DNA of 29,818 nucleotides from an uncultured Bacillota bacterium. GTDB taxonomy: Bacteria; Bacillota_I; Bacilli_A; RFN20; CAG-631. Below the pieces are notes generated by a model. It ran no database searches, was not told the origin of the DNA, and worked only from the letters and a program-made list of their open reading frames with translations. The translations under genes and the position numbers were made by a program. The DNA is taken from assembly GCA_905197115.1 (NCBI GenBank), contig CAJJXN010000013.1, forward strand, positions 1 to 29,818, in the 5' to 3' direction. Shown piece by piece: positions 20,470-28,685 of the stretch; the stretch's first letter is position 1; each line of letters opens with the position of its first letter.

Positions 20470-21934
20470 AATTTTTATTTACAATTGGATCAGTTGTCAA
20501 TTCAATTTTTAAACGATTAAACATATTATTATCTACAAAAGACATAATAGCGGTACAATGGGCTTGGGTTCCTTTTAGCTTTTCAAGTTGTTGTAAAACA
20601 AGTTCCGCAATTGGATTTGTAGTAGCAGAAACAGCTAAAATTAATAAAACTTCATTGGCATGTAAGCGTGGATTATTATAATGTAGTTTATTTAATTTTA
20701 ATCGAATAATTGGATCTAAAACAGAAGGAGATAAGATAAGCAAGTCATCATGTATTCCAGCCAAATATTTTAAAGCATTAATTAAAGCAGCAGAAGGAGA
20801 ACGGAGCAATTTTGAACTTTTTCCTGTAATAATCGTGCCATCGTGAAGTTGAATAGAAGTAATGGTTACTTTTTCTTCTTCAAATTTATCATGTGCTGCT
20901 TGCACACAAGCACGATCTTGAATAGAAGCATCTAATTGTTTCATGATAGAAAAAGTTTTATCAACCGCAGAATCAGGAAATTTTCCTGATTTATTTTTTA
21001 CTATGCTATCTAAATGACGACGAATAATTTCTTGCTTACAAGCTTCTTTGGTGACTTCTTCATCGACAATGCAAAAACCTGCCATATTGACGCCCATATC
21101 GGTTGGAGATTGATAAGGACTCGTTCCATAGATTCTTTCAAAAATCGCTTTTAAAACGGGAAAAACTTCAATGTCACGGTTGTAGTTAACTGCAACCTTG
21201 TTGTAGGCATTTAAATGATATGGATCAAGCATATTAATATCATTTAAGTCAGCCGTGGCTGCTTCATAAGCTAAGTTGACAGGATGTTGTAAAGGAATAT
21301 TCCAAATAGGAAAAGTTTCAAATTTCGCGTACCCAGCTTGAATGCCTCGTTGATGTTCTAAATACAATTGTGATAAACATGTGGCCATTTTTCCACTTCC
21401 AGGACCTGGAGCTGTTACAAGGATTAAAGGCATCGTCGTTTCAATATACTCATTTTTTCCAAATCCTTCATCACTTAAAACAAAATCTGTATGATGAGGA
21501 TAGCCTTCAATCAAATAATGTTTGTAGACCTTATGACCCATATTTTTAAGTTTGATGATGAAAGAATCCGCGTTTGTTTGGTGGTCATAACGAGAAATGA
21601 CAACACTTCCTTTTACAAGTCCCATTTTTGTGAAAAGTTCTATTAATCTCAATACTTCATTTTCATAAGTAATCGCCGTATCATTTCGAATTTTATTTGA
21701 TTGAATATCATTCGCATTTGCAACGATAACAAATTCAGTTTGATCTTTTAATTCTTTTAACATTGTAATCTTAGAATCAGGTAAAAAACCGGGTAAAACG
21801 CGGGAAGCGTGATAATCATCAAATAATTTTCCCCCAATTTCTAAGTACAATTTATTATCAAATTGGTTAATTCTTTTTAAAATTTGTTCGGCTTGAATCT
21901 TAATATAACGTTCGTTATCAAAGGCAATTTTCAT
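20468..21934 (-). CDS. DUF1846 family protein
   Basis: A 488-residue conserved protein of the DUF1846 family, widely distributed in Bacillota. It opens MKIAFDNERYIKIQAEQILK, typical of the family start, and contains a glycine-rich loop PLILVTAPGPGSGKMATCLS (near 178-197) that resembles a nucleotide-binding P-loop. C-terminal parts such as ELVLQQLEKLKGTQAHCTA and PRLHANEVLLILAVSATTNP are also family-like. The biochemical function is not established; NTP binding is an inference from the loop. I use ATG 21934 because it matches the family start and has GGTG 6 nt upstream; an in-frame ATG at 21946 adds MVKS. Single-gene unit, divergent from the GH26-like lipoprotein. Confidence 0.9.
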   Translation of the reverse strand: MKIAFDNERYIKIQAEQILKRINQFDNKLYLEIGGKLFDDYHASRVLPGFLPDSKITMLKELKDQTEFVIVANANDIQSNKIRNDTAITYENEVLRLIELFTKMGLVKGSVVISRYDHQTNADSFIIKLKNMGHKVYKHYLIEGYPHHTDFVLSDEGFGKNEYIETTMPLILVTAPGPGSGKMATCLSQLYLEHQRGIQAGYAKFETFPIWNIPLQHPVNLAYEAATADLNDINMLDPYHLNAYNKVAVNYNRDIEVFPVLKAIFERIYGTSPYQSPTDMGVNMAGFCIVDEEVTKEACKQEIIRRHLDSIVKNKSGKFPDSAVDKTFSIMKQLDASIQDRACVQAAHDKFEEEKVTITSIQLHDGTIITGKSSKLLRSPSAALINALKYLAGIHDDLLILSPSVLDPIIRLKLNKLHYNNPRLHANEVLLILAVSATTNPIAELVLQQLEKLKGTQAHCTAIMSFVDNNMFNRLKIELTTDPIVNKN

Positions 21935-21963
21935 ACTTTTCACCATCTCTTTCCAATACCCAT

Positions 21964-21969
21964 ATTATA
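21964..21969 (-). promoter_or_regulatory. -10 box of the DUF1846 gene
   Basis: Minus strand consensus TATAAT about 30 nt before the start codon, with no good -35 I can see. Confidence 0.5.
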
Positions 21970-22014
21970 TAGAATAAAAAAAGTAATATAAGCATTTTAA
22001 TTTAAAATTTATTG

Positions 22015-22023
22015 TGGTAGAAT
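22015..22023 (+). promoter_or_regulatory. Extended -10 promoter of the GH26-like gene
   Basis: TGG followed by TAGAAT (22018-22023), 32 nt before the start codon; -35 region unclear. Confidence 0.5.
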
Positions 22024-22055
22024 AAAAATAGTCGCAATTTAAAAGGAGGAGTCAT

Positions 22056-23924
22056 ATGAAAAAGAAATGGCTTATGATGGGTGCATTAGCAGTTTTATTA
22101 GTATCCTGTAATAAAGGAAAAGCCCCATCAACAGAAATCGTCAATACACATTTAATACAAGCATATTGGGGAGATAATTATCAAGATACGGATAATGGAT
22201 TTACAAGTATTAAAGATATAAAAAATGCGAAAACATATGTGGACGGCGTAGAAATTAAAGATGTAGATGATAATTTAGAAAATAAAGATGTTAAACATAT
22301 GTTTTTTGGAAAGAATGGTACAAGAGTTGTAAATGTGGCAGATGGCTATATGTTTACTTCCCCTGCAATGAAAATGAGTGCAGATGTATCTTTAAGTAAA
22401 TTACGCACAAAATATTTTAGTGATCGTTCTGTACTAACACTTAGTTTAGAAAATCAAAATCCTTATGGAGATACAGATCATGGCTGGAATGTTTATTTAA
22501 ATGAGTGGTTGATTCCATATATTAATGATCCTGCTTTTTTAGAAGCAAATAAATTACAATATATTGAAGAGCCAAAAGTAGAAAGAGTAAATGTGAATTA
22601 TGAATTACGCTCTTTTGATATCGAAATTTTAGACAATAAAAATATCGAATATCCATATTACCACATTCGCATTTTACGTCCAATGTTGGATTATATCAAT
22701 TTTCATTTATTTGTATTAAAATCAAAAGATAGAAGTACAAAAGAAATCAATATGATCATGAATTCCTTTAAAACAATGGATAAACAAGGAATAGCGAAGA
22801 ACATCCAACAAGAATATGAGTTAAAGATACCTGAAAATTGGAGCGAAGAAACAAAAGCATATTTTAGTAAATTACAAAATCAAAATACAGTGGATTGGGG
22901 AATGTTTTCAGTCAGTATGCCAAATGATAATGCAAGTGACTACACAACTACAGGTGAAAGATTATTAGCGGAAAAGAGAAGACTTGAAGCAGCTTGTGAT
23001 TTTACCTATGATATTTTACCAACTTATCAACATATCGCTTGGTATGATCGCAAACACTATTTCCCATATAAGATGGCTACTGCATTAGCTGGAGGCAATG
23101 GTTTTAATGGTAAGCCTGTACTTCAATATTCTTATCAATTTACGATATCAAACAATGTGGATTTACATTCATATACACCAATGTTTGATATTTTAAGAGG
23201 AGAATATGATGATCACTTTAATCGTTTAGCACGTGATGTAAAAAAATATGGCAAGCCTGTCTTATTTAGATTAAATAATGAAATGAATACCGACTGGACA
23301 AGTTATGCTGGTATCTTAACATTATTAGACCCTGATATTTTTGTTGAAACCTGGATTAAACTTTATAAGATTTTTGAAGAAAATGGTGTTAATAATGCGA
23401 TGTGGATTTTTAATCCAATTGCACGTTCGGTTCCATATAGTAATTGGGGCGATTATTTAAATTATATGCCTGGAAATGACTATGTTCAACTTTTAGGCTT
23501 AACGAGTTATGAAATGGGAAATGATGCTGAAGAATATCGTTCATTTAAAGACCATTATCAAGATTTATATAATCGTAATACACCATATTTTAATCAATAT
23601 CCTGCAATCATATCTGAATTTGCTGCTGGAGCTGGTGGAGAAGTAATGCATGATTATAGTCAAGGCGGAGCATTAGTTGAAACCACTTTAGGAAGAAATC
23701 AAAATTTACAAGCGAAATGGGTAGAAGAAATGTTTTCATACTTTAACGCTACAAATAAGGATGCGTATCCATTTGTTAAAAATATTAAAGCAGCGATATG
23801 GTTTAGTTGTAATGACTATGCAACTTATAAAGATGAAAGTAAAATTATGAACTATCTAAAATTAGATTCAGAATTAACAGAAACATTGAATGCTCTTAAA
23901 GAAGGATTTAAAGTTCGCAAGTAA
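22056..23924 (+). CDS. GH26-like surface lipoprotein glycoside hydrolase
   Basis: A 622-residue exported lipoprotein. The start MKKKWLMMGALAVLLVSCNK is a lipoprotein signal with lipobox LVSC, so C18 should be lipidated and the protein anchored outside the membrane. Residues up to about 270 match nothing I recognise. The C-terminal part looks like a (beta/alpha)8 hydrolase of GH26: acid/base candidate E409 in KPVLFRLNNEMNTDW and nucleophile candidate E521 in PAIISEFAAG, 112 residues apart as expected. The family attacks beta-mannans or mixed beta-glucans. The His that usually precedes the acid/base is Asn (N408). AAAAGGAGGAG stands before ATG 22056. No sugar transporter is adjacent. Substrate unknown; related non-catalytic members exist. 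Confidence 0.75.
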   Translation: MKKKWLMMGALAVLLVSCNKGKAPSTEIVNTHLIQAYWGDNYQDTDNGFTSIKDIKNAKTYVDGVEIKDVDDNLENKDVKHMFFGKNGTRVVNVADGYMFTSPAMKMSADVSLSKLRTKYFSDRSVLTLSLENQNPYGDTDHGWNVYLNEWLIPYINDPAFLEANKLQYIEEPKVERVNVNYELRSFDIEILDNKNIEYPYYHIRILRPMLDYINFHLFVLKSKDRSTKEINMIMNSFKTMDKQGIAKNIQQEYELKIPENWSEETKAYFSKLQNQNTVDWGMFSVSMPNDNASDYTTTGERLLAEKRRLEAACDFTYDILPTYQHIAWYDRKHYFPYKMATALAGGNGFNGKPVLQYSYQFTISNNVDLHSYTPMFDILRGEYDDHFNRLARDVKKYGKPVLFRLNNEMNTDWTSYAGILTLLDPDIFVETWIKLYKIFEENGVNNAMWIFNPIARSVPYSNWGDYLNYMPGNDYVQLLGLTSYEMGNDAEEYRSFKDHYQDLYNRNTPYFNQYPAIISEFAAGAGGEVMHDYSQGGALVETTLGRNQNLQAKWVEEMFSYFNATNKDAYPFVKNIKAAIWFSCNDYATYKDESKIMNYLKLDSELTETLNALKEGFKVRK

Positions 23925-23929
23925 AAAAA

Positions 23930-23958
23930 AAGGGTTGTAAATTAATTTTACAGCCCTT
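23930..23958. terminator. Hairpin after the GH26-like gene
   Basis: AAGGGTTGTAAA / TTTACAGCCCTT (23930-23941, 23947-23958), one G-T pair, 5-nt loop. The A run lies on the left, so the typical U tail is on the minus strand; on the plus strand it is a weak stop before the next gene. Confidence 0.5.
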
Positions 23959-23981
23959 TAAAATTGTAAAGGAGGATTAGT

Positions 23982-24689
23982 GTGGATAATTATCGTTTTT
24001 TACAAGCCAAAGACTTTGTTGTTTTTTCACTTGACAATAAGGATCATATTGGAGAATTAAATGAAAAGTTTTTACATGCGATTTTAAAAAAATATCTTGA
24101 ATGGGATGAAAAATATCATGAGGTAAAAATTCAACGATTTGTAGCCGATGTTTGTTTTCAAAATCAAATTTATGAAATACAAACGAGAAATTTTGAAAAA
24201 TTAAAGAAAAAATTAGATTTTTTTTTAACAAATTATCGTGTAGAGGTTGTTTATCCTATGACTCATTTTAAATATATTTGCTATTTAGATGAGAACAAAC
24301 GAAGAAGATCTCCTAAAGTAGGCAGCTTGTATCAAGTATTTAAAGAATTATATAAAATAAAACCTTATTTACATTACCCACATTTTTCTTTAAGAATTAT
24401 AAAAATGAATGTGGAAGAATATCGCTATCTCAAAGATAAAAAATTACAGCGCTATGATGCCATTCCTATTGAATTAGTAGAAGAATTACAATTTATTCAA
24501 TTGCGTGATTATCGAATATTTTTGCCATCATCTTTGCCGATGATCTTTACATCATTTGATTTAGCCAAGCAAGCAAAAATTTCTCGTGCTTTAGCTCAAG
24601 TAACCTTAAACGTCTTATGGGACATGAAGGTTGTAAAACGAGTTGGAAAAGAAAATAAAAGTTATCTTTATCAAATAAATATGGATTAA
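23982..24689 (+). CDS. Conserved protein with nuclease-fold-like core and C-terminal winged helix
   Basis: A 235-residue protein starting at GTG 23982 behind a strong AAAGGAGG. The N-terminal half has the pattern of a PD-(D/E)XK-type core: GELNEKFLHAILKKYL (acidic helix), then RFVADV, IYEIQTRNFEKLKKKLDFFL with the E-x-Q variant of the motif, and YRVEVVYPM. The middle is basic and aromatic (RRRSPKVGSLYQVFKELYKI). The end (FTSFDLAKQAKISRALAQVT through KSYLYQI) reads as a winged helix. I recall related uncharacterised proteins in Bacillota and some other phyla but no function. No partner methylase or phage gene is near. A DNA-binding or nuclease role is inference only. It has no clear promoter of its own. 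Confidence 0.7.
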   Translation: MDNYRFLQAKDFVVFSLDNKDHIGELNEKFLHAILKKYLEWDEKYHEVKIQRFVADVCFQNQIYEIQTRNFEKLKKKLDFFLTNYRVEVVYPMTHFKYICYLDENKRRRSPKVGSLYQVFKELYKIKPYLHYPHFSLRIIKMNVEEYRYLKDKKLQRYDAIPIELVEELQFIQLRDYRIFLPSSLPMIFTSFDLAKQAKISRALAQVTLNVLWDMKVVKRVGKENKSYLYQINMD

Positions 24690-24725
24690 GTTTTATTTTT
24701 TATTTTTAAATTAAACTTCAAATAA

Positions 24726-24754
24726 TTGAAAATACTAAAGAATAGGCATATACT
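24726..24754 (+). promoter_or_regulatory. Promoter of the NatAB-like operon
   Basis: TTGAAA (24726-24731), 17-nt spacer, TATACT (24749-24754), about 33 nt before the ATPase start. Confidence 0.7.
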
Positions 24755-24786
24755 AAATAAGCAATGATTTGTGAGGAGGGGAAGTT

Positions 24787-25563
24787 ATGGACATAATTTT
24801 AGAAGCAAAAAATTTAAAAAAGACATTTTATTTGTCTAAAAAGCAACAAAAAATTGAAAAAACAAATTTAAGTTCAAAAGTAGCTGTAAATGATGTTTCA
24901 TTTCAATTATATAAAGGTGAAATATTTGGCTTGCTTGGACCAAATGGAGCAGGAAAAACAACCACACTACGAATGATATCAACTTTAATCAAAAGTGATA
25001 GTGGAGATGTCTTTGTCGAAGGATATAGTGCTAAAAAACAACCAAGTGAAGTGCGTAGTCGCATCGGTTTTTTAACAAGCGAATTAAAACTAGAAGATTT
25101 TTTCACACCGAATTATTTATTTGATTTTTTTGCTAAATTACATGGTGTTGACGAAAAAATTGCTCAAGAAAGAAAAAAGACTTTGTTTGAAAAATTTGGA
25201 ATTGACAAATTTGCGGAAGTAAAAGTGGCGAATTTATCAACTGGGATGAAGCAAAAAATTTCTTTAGTTATTTCTGTTGTTCATGATCCAAGTATTATCG
25301 TTTTTGATGAACCGACCAATGGATTAGATGTTTTAACGGCAAAAGTAGTCACAGACTTTTTAATTGATTTAAAAAATCAAGGGAAAACCATTTTAGTTTC
25401 TACGCATATTTTTAGTTTAGTAGAAAAAATTTGTAATCGTGTGGGAATTATTATAAATGGCAAGATGATTTGTTGCGATACACTAGAAAATATTACGCAA
25501 GGAAGATCATTGGAAGATGTATTCTTTGATATTTATAAAGAAGAAGTAGGTGAAGTAGAATGA
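24787..25563 (+). CDS. ABC transporter ATPase, NatA-like
   Basis: A 258-residue ABC ATPase. Walker A GPNGAGKT (about 56-63), Q-loop region, signature LSTGMKQKISLV, Walker B IIVFDEPTNGLDV and switch His in LVSTHIFS are all present. Sequence and the partner gene match NatA of the Na+/drug exporter NatAB (PF00005, CcmA/NatA group). GGAGGGG precedes ATG 24787. It overlaps the permease start by four bases (ATGA), so the two proteins are made together. The substrate is probably Na+ or an antimicrobial compound; it cannot be told from sequence. Confidence 0.9.
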   Translation: MDIILEAKNLKKTFYLSKKQQKIEKTNLSSKVAVNDVSFQLYKGEIFGLLGPNGAGKTTTLRMISTLIKSDSGDVFVEGYSAKKQPSEVRSRIGFLTSELKLEDFFTPNYLFDFFAKLHGVDEKIAQERKKTLFEKFGIDKFAEVKVANLSTGMKQKISLVISVVHDPSIIVFDEPTNGLDVLTAKVVTDFLIDLKNQGKTILVSTHIFSLVEKICNRVGIIINGKMICCDTLENITQGRSLEDVFFDIYKEEVGEVE

Positions 25564-26735
25564 AAAATATTTTAACCATTATTAAAAAAGAATTTGCACG
25601 TTTCTTTAAAGATAAAAGATTATTGGCAACAACTTTAATTTTGCCAGGTTTATTGATTTTTGTAGTCTATTCTTTAATGGGAAGTGGCATTTTAAATAGT
25701 GATAAAATTGATAAAAATTATGAAGCTCTCATTTATACGATTTCAGCTCCCGAATCTTTTGAAAATGAAATCAAAGGCACATTAAGTCAAATGAACTTTA
25801 AAGCCAAATTTAAAGAAATAGATAAAACAAATCAAGATGAAATTGAATCAATCAAGGAAAAGATTCAAACACAAAAAGTAGATTTACTTATTGAATTTAG
25901 TGAAAATTTTGATTTAAAAACGCAGCCAGCTTATATTCATATGTATTATAATTCCGTGAAGACGGAATCAATGGCGACTTATAATATGTTAAATGAGATT
26001 TATAAAACGTATCAAGAAACCAATTTTAGTATTAATGATTTAAAATCACAAATTCAATTTGACTTAGCTTCAAATGAAGATGTTGCAGGCTCCATTTTTG
26101 GAATGTTATTACCTTTTTTAATTTTAATGTTTTTATTTAGCGGATGCATGTCTGTGGCTCCAGAATCAATTGCAGGAGAAAAAGAAAGAGGTACGATTGC
26201 TACTTTATTAGTTACACCAATTAAAAGAAGTGAATTAGCAATAGGTAAATTAGCGAGTTTAAGCGTAATAGCAGTCTTAAGTGCGATAAGTAGTTTTTTA
26301 GGAACAATTTTATCTTTACCAAAAATGATGAATAGCGAGGGAATCAATCTTTCGATTCCATATCAATTTGGAGATTATATTGCCTTATTATTTATCATCA
26401 TATCTACTGTTTTAATATTTGTAGGAATGATTAGTATGGTTTCAGCTTATGCTAAAAGTGTTAAAGAAGCGACTACTTTAGTAACTCCAATGATGATTTT
26501 AATTACAATTATTGGAATCATTTCGATGTTTTCTAAATCAACTGGAGAAGGTTCAATTTTTATTTATCTTATTCCAGTATATAATAGTTTAAAAATAATG
26601 GGTAACATTTTTAGTTTTCATTTCTCCGCTTTACCAATTTTAATTACGATTATAAGTAATCTTGTCTATTCAGCCATCATCATTTTCTTATTAACAAAAA
26701 TGTTTAATAGTGAAAAAGTGATGTTTTCAAGATAG
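25560..26735 (+). CDS. ABC transporter permease, NatB-like
   Basis: A 391-residue ABC-2 type permease. One N-terminal membrane helix (about 20-42, LLATTLILPGLLIFVVYSLM) is followed by a large extracytoplasmic loop (about 43-180), then five or six further helices. The segment APESIAGEKERGTIATLLVT (about 200-220) is the conserved coupling helix of ABC-2 permeases. It pairs with the ATPase directly upstream, with which it overlaps by 4 nt. Together they would export Na+ or a drug. The operon ends at the hairpin 26771-26797. Confidence 0.88.
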   Translation: MKNILTIIKKEFARFFKDKRLLATTLILPGLLIFVVYSLMGSGILNSDKIDKNYEALIYTISAPESFENEIKGTLSQMNFKAKFKEIDKTNQDEIESIKEKIQTQKVDLLIEFSENFDLKTQPAYIHMYYNSVKTESMATYNMLNEIYKTYQETNFSINDLKSQIQFDLASNEDVAGSIFGMLLPFLILMFLFSGCMSVAPESIAGEKERGTIATLLVTPIKRSELAIGKLASLSVIAVLSAISSFLGTILSLPKMMNSEGINLSIPYQFGDYIALLFIIISTVLIFVGMISMVSAYAKSVKEATTLVTPMMILITIIGIISMFSKSTGEGSIFIYLIPVYNSLKIMGNIFSFHFSALPILITIISNLVYSAIIIFLLTKMFNSEKVMFSR

Positions 26736-26764
26736 TTTATCTAGGATAAATAAAAAAAATATGT

Positions 26765-26770
26765 TATGAT
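26765..26770 (+). promoter_or_regulatory. Possible -10 box of the Na/Pi cotransporter gene
   Basis: TATGAT preceded by TGT (extended -10). Transcription from it would begin inside the left arm of the terminator hairpin 26771-26797, so the new RNA could not form the full hairpin. Confidence 0.45.
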
Positions 26771-26803
26771 ACAAGCGATAAGTAATTTATTGCTTGTTTT
26801 TTT
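26771..26803 (+). terminator. Terminator of the NatAB-like operon
   Basis: An 11-bp stem (ACAAGCGATAA / TTATTGCTTGT, one G-T pair) with a 5-nt loop is followed by seven T residues. It ends only 3 nt before the ribosome site of the next gene. Confidence 0.85.
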
Positions 26804-26818
26804 ATGAGGATGCACGAT

Positions 26819-28681
26819 ATGGATGTAAAACAAATTATTTTTTATTTGATGGGTGGTTTAGGAATTTTTCTTTATGGAATTAATTTAGTTGGCAAGTCAT
26901 TAAGAGAACTAGCTGGTTCAAAATTAAAGAAATTGATTGAAAAATATACAAACACACCCATAAAAGGAATTTTAGTTGGTTTATTAGTTACGGCAATTAT
27001 ACAATCATCATCAGGAACAACTTCACTTGTTGTTGCCTTAGTAGCAGCGAATTTGATGACTTTGCCACAAGCGGCTTGGGTCATTGTAGGAGCTAATATT
27101 GGTACTGCGATTACTTCTGTACTAATTGGTTTAAATATTACGCAATTTGCTTTGCCAATCTTAGGAATTGGTGCTATTATCGCCTTTTTATCATCAAAAA
27201 AGAAAGTCAAATTATTAGGTGAAACGCTATTTGGATTTGGAATCTTATTTTATGGCTTACAATTAATGAGTAGTGCAGTTCAACCGATTATGGAAACAAA
27301 ATTTGCCATTGAATTGTTTACAACTTTATCCAATATCCCTATTTTAGGAATGTTGGTTGGTTTGATTGTAACAATAGTTGTTCAATCTTCAAGTGCAAGT
27401 ATTGGGATTTTACAAGCGTTATATGGAACCGGTGCGATTACCTTAAAGGCAGCTTTACCAATTATGCTTGGTAGTTGTGTAGGAACGACGATTACTGCCT
27501 TACTTGCTTCCATCGCTGCAAATAAACAAGCAAAAAGAGCGGCTTTATTCCATGTTATTTATAATTTAATTGGAGCCATTTTATTTATGATATTCATCAC
27601 TCCATATACGCATTTGATTTCTTTACTTGAGACTTCTTTTTTAAGCAAAATTCATGCAGATAAAATGATGACAATTGCTTTAGCCGATGTGCTTTATAAA
27701 ATATTGGCTGCTTTATTAATTGGCTGGTTTAGTCGTTATTTTGTTTCCTTTACTTTTGTGTTAATTAAAGGGGATGAAAAAAGCGATTTACTTAAAAGTT
27801 TGGAAAATGCCAATATTAAAGACTCAGCATTTGCTTTGGAATTAGCTTTTAAAGGAATTGAATATATGGGTGATTTAGTAGTCAATATTTTTGAGAACGC
27901 GAAGAGTTTTTCTTTACAAAAAGATATGAAATTATACAATCAATCTTTAAAAATAGAAGACGAAGTAGATGAGGTTGATTTAAAAATTCATGATTATTTA
28001 ATTAAAGTGGCGCAATTTGATTTAAATAAATCGCAATCACATGAAATGGCAAAATATTTAGATACAATTCGTGATTTTGAAAGAATTAGTGACCATTGTG
28101 TTAATTTACTTGAATGTTTCCTTTTACGCTATGATAACAATGAAGTATATAGTAAAGAAGGAGAAATCGAATTGGCAGATATCTTTAATAAAGTCGATCA
28201 AATGGTGAATGGCTGCTATCAAGCATTCATTCAAAATGACAAACTTCAAGCGAATCAAGTTATCGAGATTGAACAATTAGTAGATGACGCAGAAGAACAA
28301 TATCGTAAAATGAAGGCCTTGAAATGGAGTAAAGACTGGTTTGAAAAGATCTATTTATTTTTTTATGCTCGTTATACACATAGTCAGGAGAAAATGTCGC
28401 CTTCATGCCAGCATTTATTACTTACACTAAAAAAGAAATATGGAAATCAAATTCCAACAGAACTCCGTCAACACTTTAGGGTAGGAAGTAAGCCTTTGAT
28501 GAAATATACTAATATCTTGACATTTGATATGCGTGCAGGTGTCTTATTTATATCAGTATTAATAAAAGAACCATGGTTGTATATGGTTTTCGAAGTAACT
28601 GTAATGAATGTAATCTTCTTTTATATGCGTAGCAGGCATGAGAAACTCTGTAAGGAGATAGAATTAGAAGCTTATAAATAA
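26819..28681 (+). CDS. Na/Pi cotransporter (PhoU-type tail) fused in frame to a foreign C-terminus
   Basis: A 620-residue reading frame. Residues 1-330 are a NptA/PNaS-type sodium-phosphate cotransporter with the two inverted QSSS repeats (IIQSSSGTTSLVVALVAANL and VVQSSSASIGILQALYGTG). Residues 340-495 are the PhoU-like helical domain, with DFERISDHCVNLLE. From about residue 497 (EEQYRK) the protein abruptly becomes a different one (see 28301-28681), so the second half of the PhoU domain is missing. AGGATG lies 6 nt before ATG 26819; an ATG at 26804 follows the terminator T run without a ribosome site. Transport of phosphate with Na+ is the known role; NptA homologues with PhoU tails are common in Bacillota. 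Confidence 0.88.
   Translation: MDVKQIIFYLMGGLGIFLYGINLVGKSLRELAGSKLKKLIEKYTNTPIKGILVGLLVTAIIQSSSGTTSLVVALVAANLMTLPQAAWVIVGANIGTAITSVLIGLNITQFALPILGIGAIIAFLSSKKKVKLLGETLFGFGILFYGLQLMSSAVQPIMETKFAIELFTTLSNIPILGMLVGLIVTIVVQSSSASIGILQALYGTGAITLKAALPIMLGSCVGTTITALLASIAANKQAKRAALFHVIYNLIGAILFMIFITPYTHLISLLETSFLSKIHADKMMTIALADVLYKILAALLIGWFSRYFVSFTFVLIKGDEKSDLLKSLENANIKDSAFALELAFKGIEYMGDLVVNIFENAKSFSLQKDMKLYNQSLKIEDEVDEVDLKIHDYLIKVAQFDLNKSQSHEMAKYLDTIRDFERISDHCVNLLECFLLRYDNNEVYSKEGEIELADIFNKVDQMVNGCYQAFIQNDKLQANQVIEIEQLVDDAEEQYRKMKALKWSKDWFEKIYLFFYARYTHSQEKMSPSCQHLLLTLKKKYGNQIPTELRQHFRVGSKPLMKYTNILTFDMRAGVLFISVLIKEPWLYMVFEVTVMNVIFFYMRSRHEKLCKEIELEAYK
28283..28330. other. Chimeric junction
   Basis: The PhoU-domain coding sequence changes here, with no frame break, into the C-terminal part of a Bacteroidota-type CDP-alcohol phosphatidyltransferase. 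Protein text on either side is VDDAEEQYRK then MKALKWSKDW. EEQYRK or EYYRKM-type residues are plausible in both proteins, so a short shared sequence may have joined them. Codon choice shifts after it (more CTG, CGG, CAG, GGT). Confidence 0.75.
28301..28681 (+). pseudogene. C-terminal fragment of CDP-alcohol phosphatidyltransferase-like protein
   Basis: About 126 codons open without their own start, being joined in frame to the Na/Pi gene. Text such as KWSKDWFEKIYLFFYARYTH, then LMKYTNILTFDMRAGVLFIS and a membrane stretch LIKEPWLYMVFEVTVMNVIF, fits the C-terminal half of the CDP-alcohol phosphatidyltransferase family as I know it from Bacteroides. The catalytic DGxxAR motif would lie in the missing N-terminal part. 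The stop is 4 nt before the cytidylyltransferase gene, so the two form an operon there: one would make a CDP-alcohol, the other use it. Assignment is from memory of the family. Confidence 0.6.
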
Positions 28682-28685
28682 AGAT

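Noticed and set aside
26819..28681. Na/Pi cotransporter with a novel CDP-alcohol transferase C-domain as a real fusion
   Set aside because: The PhoU domain is cut mid-helix and the right side has foreign gene signals, so a chimera is far likelier.
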